DNA of 64,000 nucleotides from Polaromonas sp. (lineage in GTDB: Bacteria > Pseudomonadota > Gammaproteobacteria > Burkholderiales > Burkholderiaceae_C): positions 1 through 64,000 of the forward strand of contig JAQGLT010000109.1 of NCBI GenBank assembly GCA_028292745.1, written 5' to 3'. Positions 1-7,878 of this stretch are shown here, piece by piece. The translations under genes were made by a program, and so were the position numbers. Each line of letters opens with the position of its first letter. Position 1 is the stretch's first letter. The notes under the pieces are model-generated. The model was not told where the DNA came from, did not search any database, and was given only the letters and a program-made list of their open reading frames with translations.

Positions 1-121
1 CGAACTTGGAGGCCAGCACGGTGGCAATGGCTGCCGTCAGCGTGGTCTTGCCATGGTCGACGTGGCCAATCGTGCCGACGTTGACGTGCGGCTTGGTCCG
101 CGAAAATTTCTCTTTTCCCAT
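1..121 (-). CDS. tuf: Elongation factor Tu, N-terminal part (cut by window edge)
   Basis: The reverse strand from 121 reads the first 40 residues of EF-Tu, beginning [20 protein letters not shown]. The G1 phosphate-binding loop GHVDHGKT is complete. EF-Tu is the GTPase that carries aminoacyl-tRNA to the ribosome. The rest of the gene lies to the left of the window. The three tRNA genes upstream on the same strand make this the tRNA-linked (tufB-type) copy. The identity is certain; whether a second tuf copy exists cannot be seen here. Confidence 0.97.
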   Translation of the reverse strand, partial: MGKEKFSRTKPHVNVGTIGHVDHGKTTLTAAIATVLASKF

Positions 122-196
122 TTTCAACTCCGAAAAGTTACAAAATCAATTAACAACCAGCACTGTTTGCAGCACGCGCTACAACCACTAAAAACA

Positions 197-271
197 TGGT
201 GCCCATTCAGGGACTCGGACCCGGGACCTCACCCTTACCAAGGGAGTGCTCTGCCACTGAGCCAAATGGGC
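197..271 (-). tRNA. tRNA-Thr(GGT)
   Basis: Reverse-strand cloverleaf with a 7-bp acceptor stem (GCCCATT/AATGGGC), a T-arm with GGTCCGAGTCC, and an encoded CCA end. The anticodon loop TTGGTAA gives anticodon GGT, which reads ACC/ACT threonine codons. It sits between tRNA-Gly and tuf, the same order as thrT-tufB in enteric bacteria. Confidence 0.95.
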
Positions 272-344
272 TGAATCAAAAAATCTCTTACAGCAAAAGC
301 ACGCCATCGACCTGCAAAACCCCCAGAAGCATCATCAGCACAAC

Positions 345-418
345 TGGAGCGGGAGACGGGAATCGAACCCGCGTCATTAGCTTGGAAGGCTAGGGTTCTA
401 CCATTGAACTACTCCCGC
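345..418 (-). tRNA. tRNA-Gly(TCC)
   Basis: Reverse-strand cloverleaf with acceptor stem GCGGGAG/CTCCCGC, T-arm GGTTCGATTCC and encoded CCA. The anticodon loop CTTCCAA gives anticodon TCC (GGA/GGG glycine codons). The outermost anticodon-stem pair (27-43) reads C-A, a mismatch; the other four pairs are standard. Confidence 0.95.
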
Positions 419-521
419 GCAACCCTGCCAGATCAACTCACGCCTAACGCTTAATTACCTGCAACTCAAAACCAGCCAAAGCCAACAATTTTTGCACTGC
501 TCGCTTGCCAAACCAAAAAAA

Positions 522-607
522 TGGTGGATGGGGCTGGATTCGAACCAGCGTAGGCGTTAGCCAACAGATTTACAGTCTGCCCCCATTAACCACTCGGGCA
601 CCCATCC
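522..607 (-). tRNA. tRNA-Tyr(GTA)
   Basis: Reverse-strand type II tRNA of 86 nt with a long variable arm, acceptor stem GGATGGG/CCCATCC, T-arm GGTTCGAATCC and encoded CCA. The anticodon loop CTGTAAA gives GTA. It is the first gene of the tRNA-Tyr/Gly/Thr/tuf transcription unit. Confidence 0.95.
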
Positions 608-614
608 TTCAAGC

Positions 615-653
615 GAATCACGGATTATGCCATTCTTTTATTTAAAAAGCGAA
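615..653 (-). promoter_or_regulatory. Candidate promoter of the tRNA-tuf unit
   Basis: On the reverse strand a -10-like CATAAT (624-629) lies 17 nt upstream of the mature tRNA-Tyr 5' end. It follows an A/T-rich spacer and a poor -35 (TTTCGC or TTCGCT at 18-19 nt). The position fits transcription of the tRNA-tuf operon, but the -35 is weak, so this is only a candidate. Confidence 0.4.
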
Positions 654-764
654 AGCTTTGTAGCTGAAGAAGCTCAAAGTTGCAGGGTTAATACGCCTGC
701 AAAGGCTCTCTTTTCAAAGCGCCCTGCTTTTTTGCGTTTGAACTGCATCCCGCTACCAACAGGA

Positions 765-802
765 ATTGCTTGCTCAATTTAAAAATGCACTGCGCAAGCA
801 AT
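765..802. repeat. Inverted repeat with 9-bp perfect arms downstream of ung
   Basis: Arms ATTGCTTGC (765-773) and GCAAGCAAT (794-802) are perfect complements around a 20-nt A/T-rich loop. They lie just past the ung stop codon and upstream of the tRNA promoter. It may end the trp-ung transcript, but there is no clean T-run after the stem. Confidence 0.45.
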
Positions 803-819
803 ATCGAAAACATGGCGCA

Positions 820-1563
820 TCATTTTTTCGGCAGGGGATGCTGAATGCGCCAGTCGCGCGCCTGCGAAAAGTGGCCGCAGCCGATAAACGGCAAAGGGGG
901 CCGCAAAGCCGACAGCGGCGAGGGGTGATTGGCCACAAGCACCTGGTGGCGACTGGCATCGATGAGGGCACGCTTGCTTTGCGCATGCGAGCCCCAGAGC
1001 ATGAAGACCACCGGATGCCCGCCGTCAGACACTTCGCGGATGAGGCTGTCCGTGAGCATTTCCCAGCCTTTGCCGGCATGACTTGCTGGACGGCCCTCCT
1101 CCACCGTCAGGCAGGTGTTGAGCAGCAGCACGCCATGGCGGGCCCAGTTCACCAGGCTGCCACCGGGTACGGGAAATTTGGGTGGTGGCGTGCCTAGATC
1201 GCGTTGCAGTTCCTTGAAGATATTGCGCAGCGAGGGCGGCAGCGCCACGCCAGGCGCGACTGAAAATGCCAGTCCCTCGGCCTGTCCACGGCCGTGGTAT
1301 GGATCCTGACCCAGGATGACCACCCGCACGTCCTCAGGCGGCGTCAGTTCGAGTGCCCGCAACGGCCGGGGTGGAAAAATCACCGCACCTTCTTCCAGCC
1401 GGCCACGCAAAAAACCCAGCAGCGCCTGGCCGGTCGGGCTGGTGAAAAATGCATCCACCTGCGACTGCCAGCCTGGGGCAACGGGCCAGGCGGACGGGTC
1501 GGCAGCCATCAACTGGTCTGGCGCGACGCCGCCAGCTTGTGCGGGCAAATCATCCTGCGGCAT
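820..1563 (-). CDS. ung: Uracil-DNA glycosylase
   Basis: 247-residue family 1 uracil-DNA glycosylase, which removes uracil from DNA to start base-excision repair. Residues around 85-95 carry GQDPYHG, containing the catalytic aspartate. HPSPLSA near residue 215 carries the catalytic histidine loop. The N-terminal ~30 residues are a variable extension. It starts 12 nt after the trpC stop, so it is probably cotranscribed as the last gene of the trp operon. Confidence 0.96.
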   Translation of the reverse strand: MPQDDLPAQAGGVAPDQLMAADPSAWPVAPGWQSQVDAFFTSPTGQALLGFLRGRLEEGAVIFPPRPLRALELTPPEDVRVVILGQDPYHGRGQAEGLAFSVAPGVALPPSLRNIFKELQRDLGTPPPKFPVPGGSLVNWARHGVLLLNTCLTVEEGRPASHAGKGWEMLTDSLIREVSDGGHPVVFMLWGSHAQSKRALIDASRHQVLVANHPSPLSALRPPLPFIGCGHFSQARDWRIQHPLPKK

Positions 1564-1575
1564 GCCTGACTCCTG

Positions 1576-2367
1576 TTATTGGCTAAATAGCGCCGCCAGC
1601 GCGATACCTGGCTCTTCGGCGCGCATGAAGGCCTCGCCGACCAGGAAAGCGTTGACCTTGGCATCGCGCATGCGCTGAACGTCCTGCGGGGTCGCAATGC
1701 CCGATTCAGTGACCAGCAAACGGTCGGCGGGTACTTTGCCCATGAGCGCCAGCGTGATGTCTAACGACACTTCAAAGGTGTTCAGGTTGCGATTGTTGAT
1801 GCCGATCAGGGGGGTTTTGAGTGTGAGCGCGCGATTGAGTTCCTCCTCGTCATGCACCTCGACCAGCACCGCCATGTCGAGCGACATGGCCAATGCTTCG
1901 AGTGTTTGCATCTGCGCATCGTCCAGGCAGGCGGCGATCAGCAAGATGCAATCGGCCCCCATGGCGCGGGATTCGTACACCTGGTAGGCGTCGACGATGA
2001 AGTCCTTGCGCAGCACCGGCAGGCTGCAGGAGGCGCGGGCCTGCTTCAGGTAGTCGATGCTGCCCTGGAAAAACTGCTGGTCGGTCAGCACCGACAGGCA
2101 GGCGGCACCGAACTCGGCGTACGACTGGGCGATATCGGCGGGAATGAAGTCGGCGCGCAGCACCCCCTTGGAGGGGCTGGCTTTTTTGATCTCGGCGATC
2201 ACCGCCGGCCGGCCGGCGGCGATCTTGGCGCGCAGGGCGCCAACAAAGTCGCGTGTAAGCACACGCGACTCGGCGTCCTTGCGCATGGCAGCCAGCGGCT
2301 TGCGGTTGATGGCGTCGGCGATTTCCTCGCGCTTGACGGCAATGATCTTGTTCAGGATGTCGCTCAT
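1576..2367 (-). CDS. trpC: Indole-3-glycerol phosphate synthase
   Basis: Closes the indole ring in tryptophan synthesis, converting CdRP to indole-3-glycerol phosphate. The chosen start gives [16 protein letters not shown], the usual N-terminus of the family, and a 263-residue (beta/alpha)8 barrel. The catalytic lysine motif [25 protein letters not shown] and VTESGI are all present. The frame is open upstream for 18 more residues, but these do not look like TrpC. It is monofunctional, with no TrpF domain. It follows trpD by 50 nt. Confidence 0.96.
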   Translation of the reverse strand: MSDILNKIIAVKREEIADAINRKPLAAMRKDAESRVLTRDFVGALRAKIAAGRPAVIAEIKKASPSKGVLRADFIPADIAQSYAEFGAACLSVLTDQQFFQGSIDYLKQARASCSLPVLRKDFIVDAYQVYESRAMGADCILLIAACLDDAQMQTLEALAMSLDMAVLVEVHDEEELNRALTLKTPLIGINNRNLNTFEVSLDITLALMGKVPADRLLVTESGIATPQDVQRMRDAKVNAFLVGEAFMRAEEPGIALAALFSQ

Positions 2368-2417
2368 GGGATTCCAGTGGGGTAAGCGGGACAGCGGCTT
2401 GCGCTGCCTGCGGTTGT

Positions 2418-3461
2418 TCAAGCGTCAGTTGTCTGGCTGAAGTCCACAAGCTGCTTTAGCTTGAGCCTTGCCGCTCCTGATTCAATAGCAGCTTGCGCAT
2501 GCTCCATGCCGTCTTTCATTGAATCTACCACATTGGCGGCATAGAGCGCAGCACCGGCATTGAGGACCACGATGTCGCGCGGCGCGCCCGGCTGGTTGTC
2601 AAGCACGCCGAGCAGCATGGCTTTTGACTGCTCGGGCGTTTCCACCCGCAGGGCGCGGTTGCCCGCCATGGACATGCCGAAATCCTCGGGATGGATTTCG
2701 TATTCGTTGATTTCGCCGTTTTTCAGCTCGCCGACCAGGGTGCCCGCGCCCAGGCTGACCTCGTCCATGCCGTCCTTGCCGTACACCACCAGCGCATGCT
2801 CGGCGCCCAGGCGCTGCAGGGCCCGGATCTGGATGCCGACCAGGTCGGGGTGAAACACGCCCATCAGGATGTTGGGCGCGCTGGCCGGGTTGGTCAGCGG
2901 CCCGAGAATGTTGAAGATGGTGCGGATGCCGAGTTCACGGCGCACCGGCGCGACGTTTTTCATCGCCGGATGGTGGTGGGGCGCAAACATGAAGCCGACG
3001 CCCACCGCTTCAATGCAGCGGGCAATGCGCTCGGGCGACAGGTCCAGCGCGATGCCCAGCGACTCCACCACATCGGCGCTGCCCGACTTGCTGCTGACGC
3101 TGCGCCCGCCGTGCTTGCTGACCTTGGCGCCGGCCGCGGCCGCGACGAACATGGCGCAGGTCGAGATGTTGAAGGTGTGCGAGCCGTCGCCGCCGGTGCC
3201 GACGATATCGACCAGGTGGGTTTTGTCGGCGACATGCACCTTGGTCGAGAACTCGCGCATCACCTGGGCGGCGGCGGTGATTTCGCCGATGGTTTCCTTC
3301 TTCACGCGCAAGCCGGTGATCAGCGCGGCCATCATCACCGGCGACATCTCGCCGCTCATGATGAGCCGCATGATGTGCAGCATCTCGTCGTGGAAAATCT
3401 CGCGGTGCTCGATGGTGCGCTGCAGCGCCTCTTGGGCCGTGATCTTGTGGGTGTTGGGCAT
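2418..3461 (-). CDS. trpD: Anthranilate phosphoribosyltransferase
   Basis: 347 residues; transfers phosphoribose from PRPP to anthranilate. Characteristic motifs are [14 protein letters not shown] (PRPP loop), [15 protein letters not shown] (catalytic KHG) and [10 protein letters not shown]. The start ATG at 3461 gives [14 protein letters not shown], as expected; the upstream extension of the open frame is an artefact of high GC. It stands alone, not fused to TrpG, and is separated from trpG by the two inserted genes ltaE and lysE. Confidence 0.96.
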   Translation of the reverse strand: MPNTHKITAQEALQRTIEHREIFHDEMLHIMRLIMSGEMSPVMMAALITGLRVKKETIGEITAAAQVMREFSTKVHVADKTHLVDIVGTGGDGSHTFNISTCAMFVAAAAGAKVSKHGGRSVSSKSGSADVVESLGIALDLSPERIARCIEAVGVGFMFAPHHHPAMKNVAPVRRELGIRTIFNILGPLTNPASAPNILMGVFHPDLVGIQIRALQRLGAEHALVVYGKDGMDEVSLGAGTLVGELKNGEINEYEIHPEDFGMSMAGNRALRVETPEQSKAMLLGVLDNQPGAPRDIVVLNAGAALYAANVVDSMKDGMEHAQAAIESGAARLKLKQLVDFSQTTDA

Positions 3462-3499
3462 GGATATCTCGCTCTTGTGGTGCTTGAAATGGATGATCG

Positions 3500-4165
3500 T
3501 CAAGGGGCGGGCTGCTCGGTCAGCGCCAGCTTGAGGCCGAAGCCGACAAACATCAGCCCCGCCGTGCGCTCCAGCCAGTGCATGCGCCGCTGGACGGCGG
3601 CCACCCGACCGGCCAGCCAGGCGGCGGCCACGGCCCAGCCGATGTTGACCCACAGGGCGTTGAAGTTGAACAGCAAACCCAGCAGCAAAAACGCCAGCGG
3701 CTTGTTGGCCACGCCGGGGGCGATGAACTGCGGCACGAAGGCCAGGAAAAACAGCGCAACCTTGGGATTGAGCGCATTTGTCCAGAAACCCTGGAAAAAT
3801 ACACGTTTTAGGGCTGTGGCGCTTTCCCTGCCTGCATCAGTAGCTATTGATTTAATAGCTAATGATGCCCTCCCACCCGGGGCGCGCGCCAGCAGCATGC
3901 GCAGGCCGACCACCACCAGGTAGGCCGCGCCCGCCCATTTGAGCAGGGTGAAGGCGGTGGCGGACGCGGCCATCAGCGCGCTGACCCCCACCGCCGCGGC
4001 AAGGATATGCAAGAAGCATCCGGCGGTGATGCCCAGGGCCGCCACAATGCCGGCGCGGGCACCCGTGCGCAACGCATTCGTCACGATGTAGAGCACGTCG
4101 GGGCCGGGCGTCAGGTTGAGGACGATGCCCGCGGCGACAAACAGCGCAAGGTGGTCAATGCCCAT
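3500..4165 (-). CDS. LysE/RhtB-family amino-acid exporter
   Basis: 221 residues with about six membrane helices. The N-terminus contains [16 protein letters not shown], the LysE/RhtB signature. The C-terminal half has [19 protein letters not shown], also diagnostic. RhtB-type members export threonine/homoserine or other amino acids. It starts 15 nt after the threonine aldolase stop, so the two are probably cotranscribed and may act on the same substrate. Residues ~100-125, in the central loop, are encoded by a copy of the 58-bp repeat (3803-3862). The substrate is not determined. Confidence 0.88.
   Translation of the reverse strand: MGIDHLALFVAAGIVLNLTPGPDVLYIVTNALRTGARAGIVAALGITAGCFLHILAAAVGVSALMAASATAFTLLKWAGAAYLVVVGLRMLLARAPGGRASLAIKSIATDAGRESATALKRVFFQGFWTNALNPKVALFFLAFVPQFIAPGVANKPLAFLLLGLLFNFNALWVNIGWAVAAAWLAGRVAAVQRRMHWLERTAGLMFVGFGLKLALTEQPAP
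3803..3862 (-). repeat. 58-bp palindromic repeat (family R1), inside lysE
   Basis: Reverse strand reads TTAGCTATTAAATCAATAGC, then ~12 nt of spacer, then AAGCGCCACAGCCCTAAAA. It aligns without gaps to the other copies in this window. It is in sense orientation and translated as part of the exporter's central loop ([19 protein letters not shown]). Confidence 0.8.
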
Positions 4166-4180
4166 GGCGCGGCGCCCGCA

Positions 4181-5311
4181 TCAGTGGCCGAAGAACCGGC
4201 GGATCACGGCCGCCGCGTGGTCCACGCCCTCGGTATCCACGTCGAGGTGGGTGGCGAAACGCAGGCGGTACAGGCCCGTCGCCTGGATGCCGTGGTCTGC
4301 CAGGTACTGGAGCAAGGCGCCCGACTTGTCACGCGCGCTTCCTGTCAGGTCAACGAAGAGAAGGTTGGTCTGCGGCGCTTCGACCTGCAGCGCGTCGATG
4401 CCCGCCAGCCCGTCGGCCAGGCGCTGCGCCAGCGCATGGTCCTGCGCCAGCCGCTCGACGTGGTGGTCCAGCGCATGCATCGCCGCTGCGGCCAGCATGC
4501 CGGCCTGGCGCATGCCGCCGCCGGCCATCTTGCGGATGCGGTGCGCGCGGGCGATGACACCGTGCGAACCGCACAGCGCCGAGCCGACCGGCGCGCCCAG
4601 CCCCTTGCTGAAGCAGACGGAGACGCTGTCAAAGCACTGGGCGATGCGGCGCGCCTCGTGAATGATGCCTTCGCGGGCGGGCGCTGCATGCGGGCCGCTG
4701 CCGCCCGAGGGGGCTGCCCCGCCTTGGGACGGCCCGGCGGCGGTTCGGTCGGCAGCATGAAGCGCTGCCTGGGCCACTGCGGCATTGAACAGCCGGGCGC
4801 CATCCAGATGCCGGTTCAGCCCCCGCGCCGCCGCCAGCGCCGTTGCCTGCTCCACATAGCCGAATGGAAGCAGCTTGCCGCCCAGCGTGTTTTCCAGCGC
4901 CAGCAGGCGAGTGCGGGCGAAATGCGCATCGTCGGGCTTGATGGCCGCCTCGATGTCGGGCAGCGCCAGCGTGCCGTCGGGCTGGTGGCTCAGCGGCTGC
5001 GGCTGCACGCTGCCGAACACCGCCGCGCCACCGCCTTCCCAGCGGTAGCAGTGCGCCTGCTGGCCGACGATGTACTCGTCGCCGCGCTGGCAATGCGCCA
5101 GGATGGCGCACAGGTTGCCCTGCGTTCCGGTGGGCACGAACAGCGCGGCCTCGAAGCCGAGCAGGCCGGCGATTTTTTCCTGCAGCGCATTGACGCTCGG
5201 GTCGCCGCCGAACACGTCGTCGCCCAGCTTTGCCGCCCGCATGGCTTCGCGCATCGCCGCCGTCGGCTGCGTGACCGTGTCGCTGCGCAGATCAACTGTT
5301 TTATGCATCAT
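4181..5311 (-). CDS. ltaE: Low-specificity L-threonine aldolase
   Basis: 376-residue PLP enzyme that cleaves threonine or allo-threonine to glycine and acetaldehyde. Motifs include TVDLRSDTVTQPT, FVPTGTQGN, HLDGARLFNA (PLP-aspartate) and SVSVCFSKGLGAPVGS, which carries the PLP-binding lysine. Between the HLDGARLFNAAVA block and ARRIAQCFDSVSVC lies an Ala/Gly/Pro-rich insert of about 30 residues encoded by a GC-rich repeat (4685-4750). Two ATGs in tandem (5311, 5308) follow GGAGG in the R1 copy just upstream. It is an unusual guest between trpG and trpD. Confidence 0.92.
   Translation of the reverse strand: MMHKTVDLRSDTVTQPTAAMREAMRAAKLGDDVFGGDPSVNALQEKIAGLLGFEAALFVPTGTQGNLCAILAHCQRGDEYIVGQQAHCYRWEGGGAAVFGSVQPQPLSHQPDGTLALPDIEAAIKPDDAHFARTRLLALENTLGGKLLPFGYVEQATALAAARGLNRHLDGARLFNAAVAQAALHAADRTAAGPSQGGAAPSGGSGPHAAPAREGIIHEARRIAQCFDSVSVCFSKGLGAPVGSALCGSHGVIARAHRIRKMAGGGMRQAGMLAAAAMHALDHHVERLAQDHALAQRLADGLAGIDALQVEAPQTNLLFVDLTGSARDKSGALLQYLADHGIQATGLYRLRFATHLDVDTEGVDHAAAVIRRFFGH
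4685..4750. repeat. GC-rich repeat (family R2) inside ltaE
   Basis: The core CCCGAGGGGGCTGCCCCGCC, followed by TTGGGACGGCCCGGCGGC, matches the intergenic repeats on either side of rpoN. It is translated in frame and forms the extra segment AAGPSQGGAAPSGGSGPH of the threonine aldolase. Confidence 0.75.
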
Positions 5312-5365
5312 TTAGGCCTCCAGCGCATACGCAGTCTGCGCAGATAGCTATTGAATTTATAGCAT
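5312..5365 (-). repeat. 58-bp repeat R1 between trpG and ltaE, carrying the ltaE ribosome-binding site
   Basis: Reverse strand reads TGCTATAAATTCAATAGCT, then CTGCGCAGACTGCGTATGCGC, then TGGAGGCCTAA directly before ATG. The conserved GGAGG of the repeat's 3' end is placed as a Shine-Dalgarno sequence 5-8 nt before the two ltaE start codons. Confidence 0.85.
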
Positions 5366-5368
5366 TCT

Positions 5369-5962
5369 TCAATGCCGCTGCTCCAGGAAGTTTTTCAGCA
5401 TCGCATGGCCGTGCTCGGTCAGGATCGATTCGGGATGGAACTGCACGCCCTGGATGGGCAGCTCCCGGTGCCGCACGCCCATGATTTCGCCGTCGTCGGT
5501 CCGGGCCGTGACGTCAAGCACGTCGGGGCAGGAGGCGGGCTCTATCGCCAGCGAGTGGTAGCGGTTCACCGTGAACTGGGCCGGCAGGCCGGCAAAGACG
5601 CCCTGCTGCGTGGTCGTGATGCGGCTGGTCTTGCCGTGCATCAATTCCTGCGCCCGCACGATGTGGCCCCCGAACGCCGCGCCGATGGCCTGGTGCCCCA
5701 GGCAAACCCCCAGAATCGGCAGCTTGCCGGCAAAGTGCTGGATCGCCGCCACTGAAATGCCGGCCTCGGCGGGCGAGCACGGGCCGGGCGAAACCACCAG
5801 GCGGTCGAGCTGCCCGGCGGCCAGGCGCGCGGCAATGTCGGCGACCGTGATTTCATCGTTGCGAAACACCGCCACTTCAGCGCCCAGTTCGCCAAAATAC
5901 TGGACGATGTTGTAGGTGAAGCTGTCGTAATTGTCGATCATCAAAAGTTTCATGCGTGCCAT
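5369..5962 (-). CDS. trpG: Anthranilate synthase component II (glutamine amidotransferase)
   Basis: 197-residue class I glutamine amidotransferase that supplies ammonia to TrpE. It has the nucleophile elbow [11 protein letters not shown] and the His-Glu pair in [14 protein letters not shown]. The start at 5962 is preceded by GGAG with 6-nt spacing and lies 3 nt past the trpE stop, so translation is probably coupled. A second ATG at 5953 gives the more usual [15 protein letters not shown]. In many bacteria this subunit also serves p-aminobenzoate synthase. Confidence 0.95.
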   Translation of the reverse strand: MARMKLLMIDNYDSFTYNIVQYFGELGAEVAVFRNDEITVADIAARLAAGQLDRLVVSPGPCSPAEAGISVAAIQHFAGKLPILGVCLGHQAIGAAFGGHIVRAQELMHGKTSRITTTQQGVFAGLPAQFTVNRYHSLAIEPASCPDVLDVTARTDDGEIMGVRHRELPIQGVQFHPESILTEHGHAMLKNFLEQRH

Positions 5963-5965
5963 GGC

Positions 5966-7462
5966 TTACTCCAGTCCTTCTTCCACCAGCTCGCTGGCCC
6001 TGAGCAGCGCGCGCGCCTTGGCTTCGGTCTCCCGCCATTCCAGTTCGGGCACCGAATCGGCCACCACGCCGGCCGCGGCCTGCACGTAAAGCACCTGGTC
6101 CTTGATGATGCCGGTGCGAATGGCAATGGCCACGTCCATGTCGCCGGCATAGCTGAGGTAGCCGCACGCCCCGCCATACAGGCCGCGCTTCGTGGGTTCG
6201 AGCCGGTCGATGAGTTCCATCGCATGCACTTTCGGCGCGCCGGTCAGCGTGCCGGCCGGGAACGTCGCCTTGAGCACGTCCATGCTGGTCATGCCGTCCA
6301 GCAAGATCCCTTCGACATTGCTCACGATGTGCATCACATGGCTGTAGCGCTCCACGGCAAACGCTTCGGTGACCTTCACCGTGCCGGTTCTGGCGATGCG
6401 GCCGATGTCGTTCCTGGCCAGGTCGATCAGCATGACATGCTCGGCGCGTTCCTTGGGATCGTTGACCAGTTCCTGCTCGACGGCCTGGTCGGCCTCGATC
6501 GACGCGGCGCGCGGCCGGGTGCCGGCCAGGGGCCGGATGGTGATTTTCTGCCCCGCTTCGACCTGCTCCTGGCGCACCAGGATTTCGGGCGACGCGCCGA
6601 CCACATGGAAGTCGCCGAAATGGTAGTAATACATGTAGGGCGACGGATTGAGCGAGCGCAGCGCCCGGTACAGCGAGAGCGGCGACTCGGTATAGCGCTT
6701 CCTGATGCGCTGGCCGACCTGCACCTGCATGAAGTCGCCCGCTTCGATCAGCCGCTTGGCGCGCTCGACGGCGGCGAGGTAGTCGGCCTTGGCGAATTCG
6801 CGCTCGGCCGGGTAGCCCTGGCTCGGCTTGACCACCGGCGCGCTGACCGAATACTTCAGCTGCTCCTTGAGCTCGCGCAGGCGCTTCCTGGCATTGGCAT
6901 AGGCTTCCGGGCGGGCCGGGTCGGCATAGACGATCAGGTAGAGCTTGCCCGAGAGGTTGTCGATCACCGCCAGCTCCTCGCACTGCAGCAGCAAGATGTC
7001 GGGGCAGCCCAGCGTGTCGGGCGGGCAGGTGGCCTCCAGCTTTTTCTCGATGTGGCGCACCGCGTCATAGCCGAAGTAGCCGGCAAGGCCGCCGCAAAAA
7101 CGCGGCAGTCCGGGGCGCAGCGCGACCTTGAAGCGCTTTTGGTAGTCGCCGATGAAATCGAGCGGATTGACCCGGGACGTTTCGACGACCTGGCCGTCGG
7201 TCACCACTTCGGTCAGGCAGTCGGCGCCAAAGCCCGATGAGCGCAGCAAGGTGCGTGCCGGCAGGCCAATGAAGCTGTAACGCCCGAAACGCTCGCCGCC
7301 CACCACGGATTCAAGCAAAAAGCTGTATTTGCCGCCGTCCTTGCCGTTGGCCAGCTTGAGGTAGAGCGACAGCGGGGTTTCCAGGTCGGCGAATGCTTCG
7401 AGCATCAGCGGAATGCGGTTGTAGCCTTGCGTTGCGAGGCTTTTGAATTCAAGTTCAGTCAT
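5966..7462 (-). CDS. trpE: Anthranilate synthase component I
   Basis: 498 residues; makes anthranilate from chorismate with TrpG. The N-terminal LLES motif, part of the tryptophan feedback site, is present. The chorismate-binding C-terminal domain has IRPLAGTRPRA, DLARNDIGR, VMHIVSNVEG and TFPAGTLTGAPK. GGAAGGA about 10 nt before the ATG is the ribosome-binding site. A 416-nt gap from gph suggests extra control at this point. Confidence 0.96.
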   Translation of the reverse strand: MTELEFKSLATQGYNRIPLMLEAFADLETPLSLYLKLANGKDGGKYSFLLESVVGGERFGRYSFIGLPARTLLRSSGFGADCLTEVVTDGQVVETSRVNPLDFIGDYQKRFKVALRPGLPRFCGGLAGYFGYDAVRHIEKKLEATCPPDTLGCPDILLLQCEELAVIDNLSGKLYLIVYADPARPEAYANARKRLRELKEQLKYSVSAPVVKPSQGYPAEREFAKADYLAAVERAKRLIEAGDFMQVQVGQRIRKRYTESPLSLYRALRSLNPSPYMYYYHFGDFHVVGASPEILVRQEQVEAGQKITIRPLAGTRPRAASIEADQAVEQELVNDPKERAEHVMLIDLARNDIGRIARTGTVKVTEAFAVERYSHVMHIVSNVEGILLDGMTSMDVLKATFPAGTLTGAPKVHAMELIDRLEPTKRGLYGGACGYLSYAGDMDVAIAIRTGIIKDQVLYVQAAAGVVADSVPELEWRETEAKARALLRASELVEEGLE

Positions 7463-7878
7463 CGGTGTGGGTCCTTCCGCGAAAGACGCTGCGCATCAAA
7501 TTGGCCGTCTTCCGTCGTTCAAAACGCCCCACATCCAAGGTGAGGGGCCGGGTGCCCTTGCGTGGTGCAAGGACGCATCAATTCGGGATAAGGCAAGCCT
7601 GAAGGGCAATGCACGGGCTCAGGACAATGAGCGATGCAGGCGTTTCAGACGCGCCGGGCAGGACAGGGGCGCCAAAGCCAGGCTCCCCGGCTTTCACAAG
7701 CTGCTGTTTGAACGATGCGTTGAATGAACATGTTGCCCAAAGTGTAGCAAAGAGCCGCACGGGCCCGCCAAGCATTAAAAAGTCTCATCGGGGCATGCCG
7801 CCGTCATCACAATCAAGGGCGAACGCCTGGGCAAGGCCGTTTCCGAGCGGGCCCATGGCACTGCGGCACGGTGGGCCG
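7463..7878. other. Intergenic region gph-trpE, possible trp leader
   Basis: No gene is supported here. On the reverse strand there is a -10-like TACACT near 7742-7747 without a good -35. An imperfect hairpin (GCCC..CAC / GTG..GGGC) with GTTTTG behind it lies about 50-80 nt before trpE. No run of Trp codons in a short leader frame was found, so a classic attenuator is not supported. Confidence 0.4.

Noticed and set aside
2691-3923. Plus-strand open frame of 410 codons opposite trpD and lysE
   Set aside because: Low-complexity His/Ala/Gly-rich translation, no ribosome-binding site, and it runs across two real genes.
7463-7878. Classic trp attenuator with a leader peptide
   Set aside because: No short frame with adjacent Trp codons was found; only one imperfect hairpin without a good T-run.
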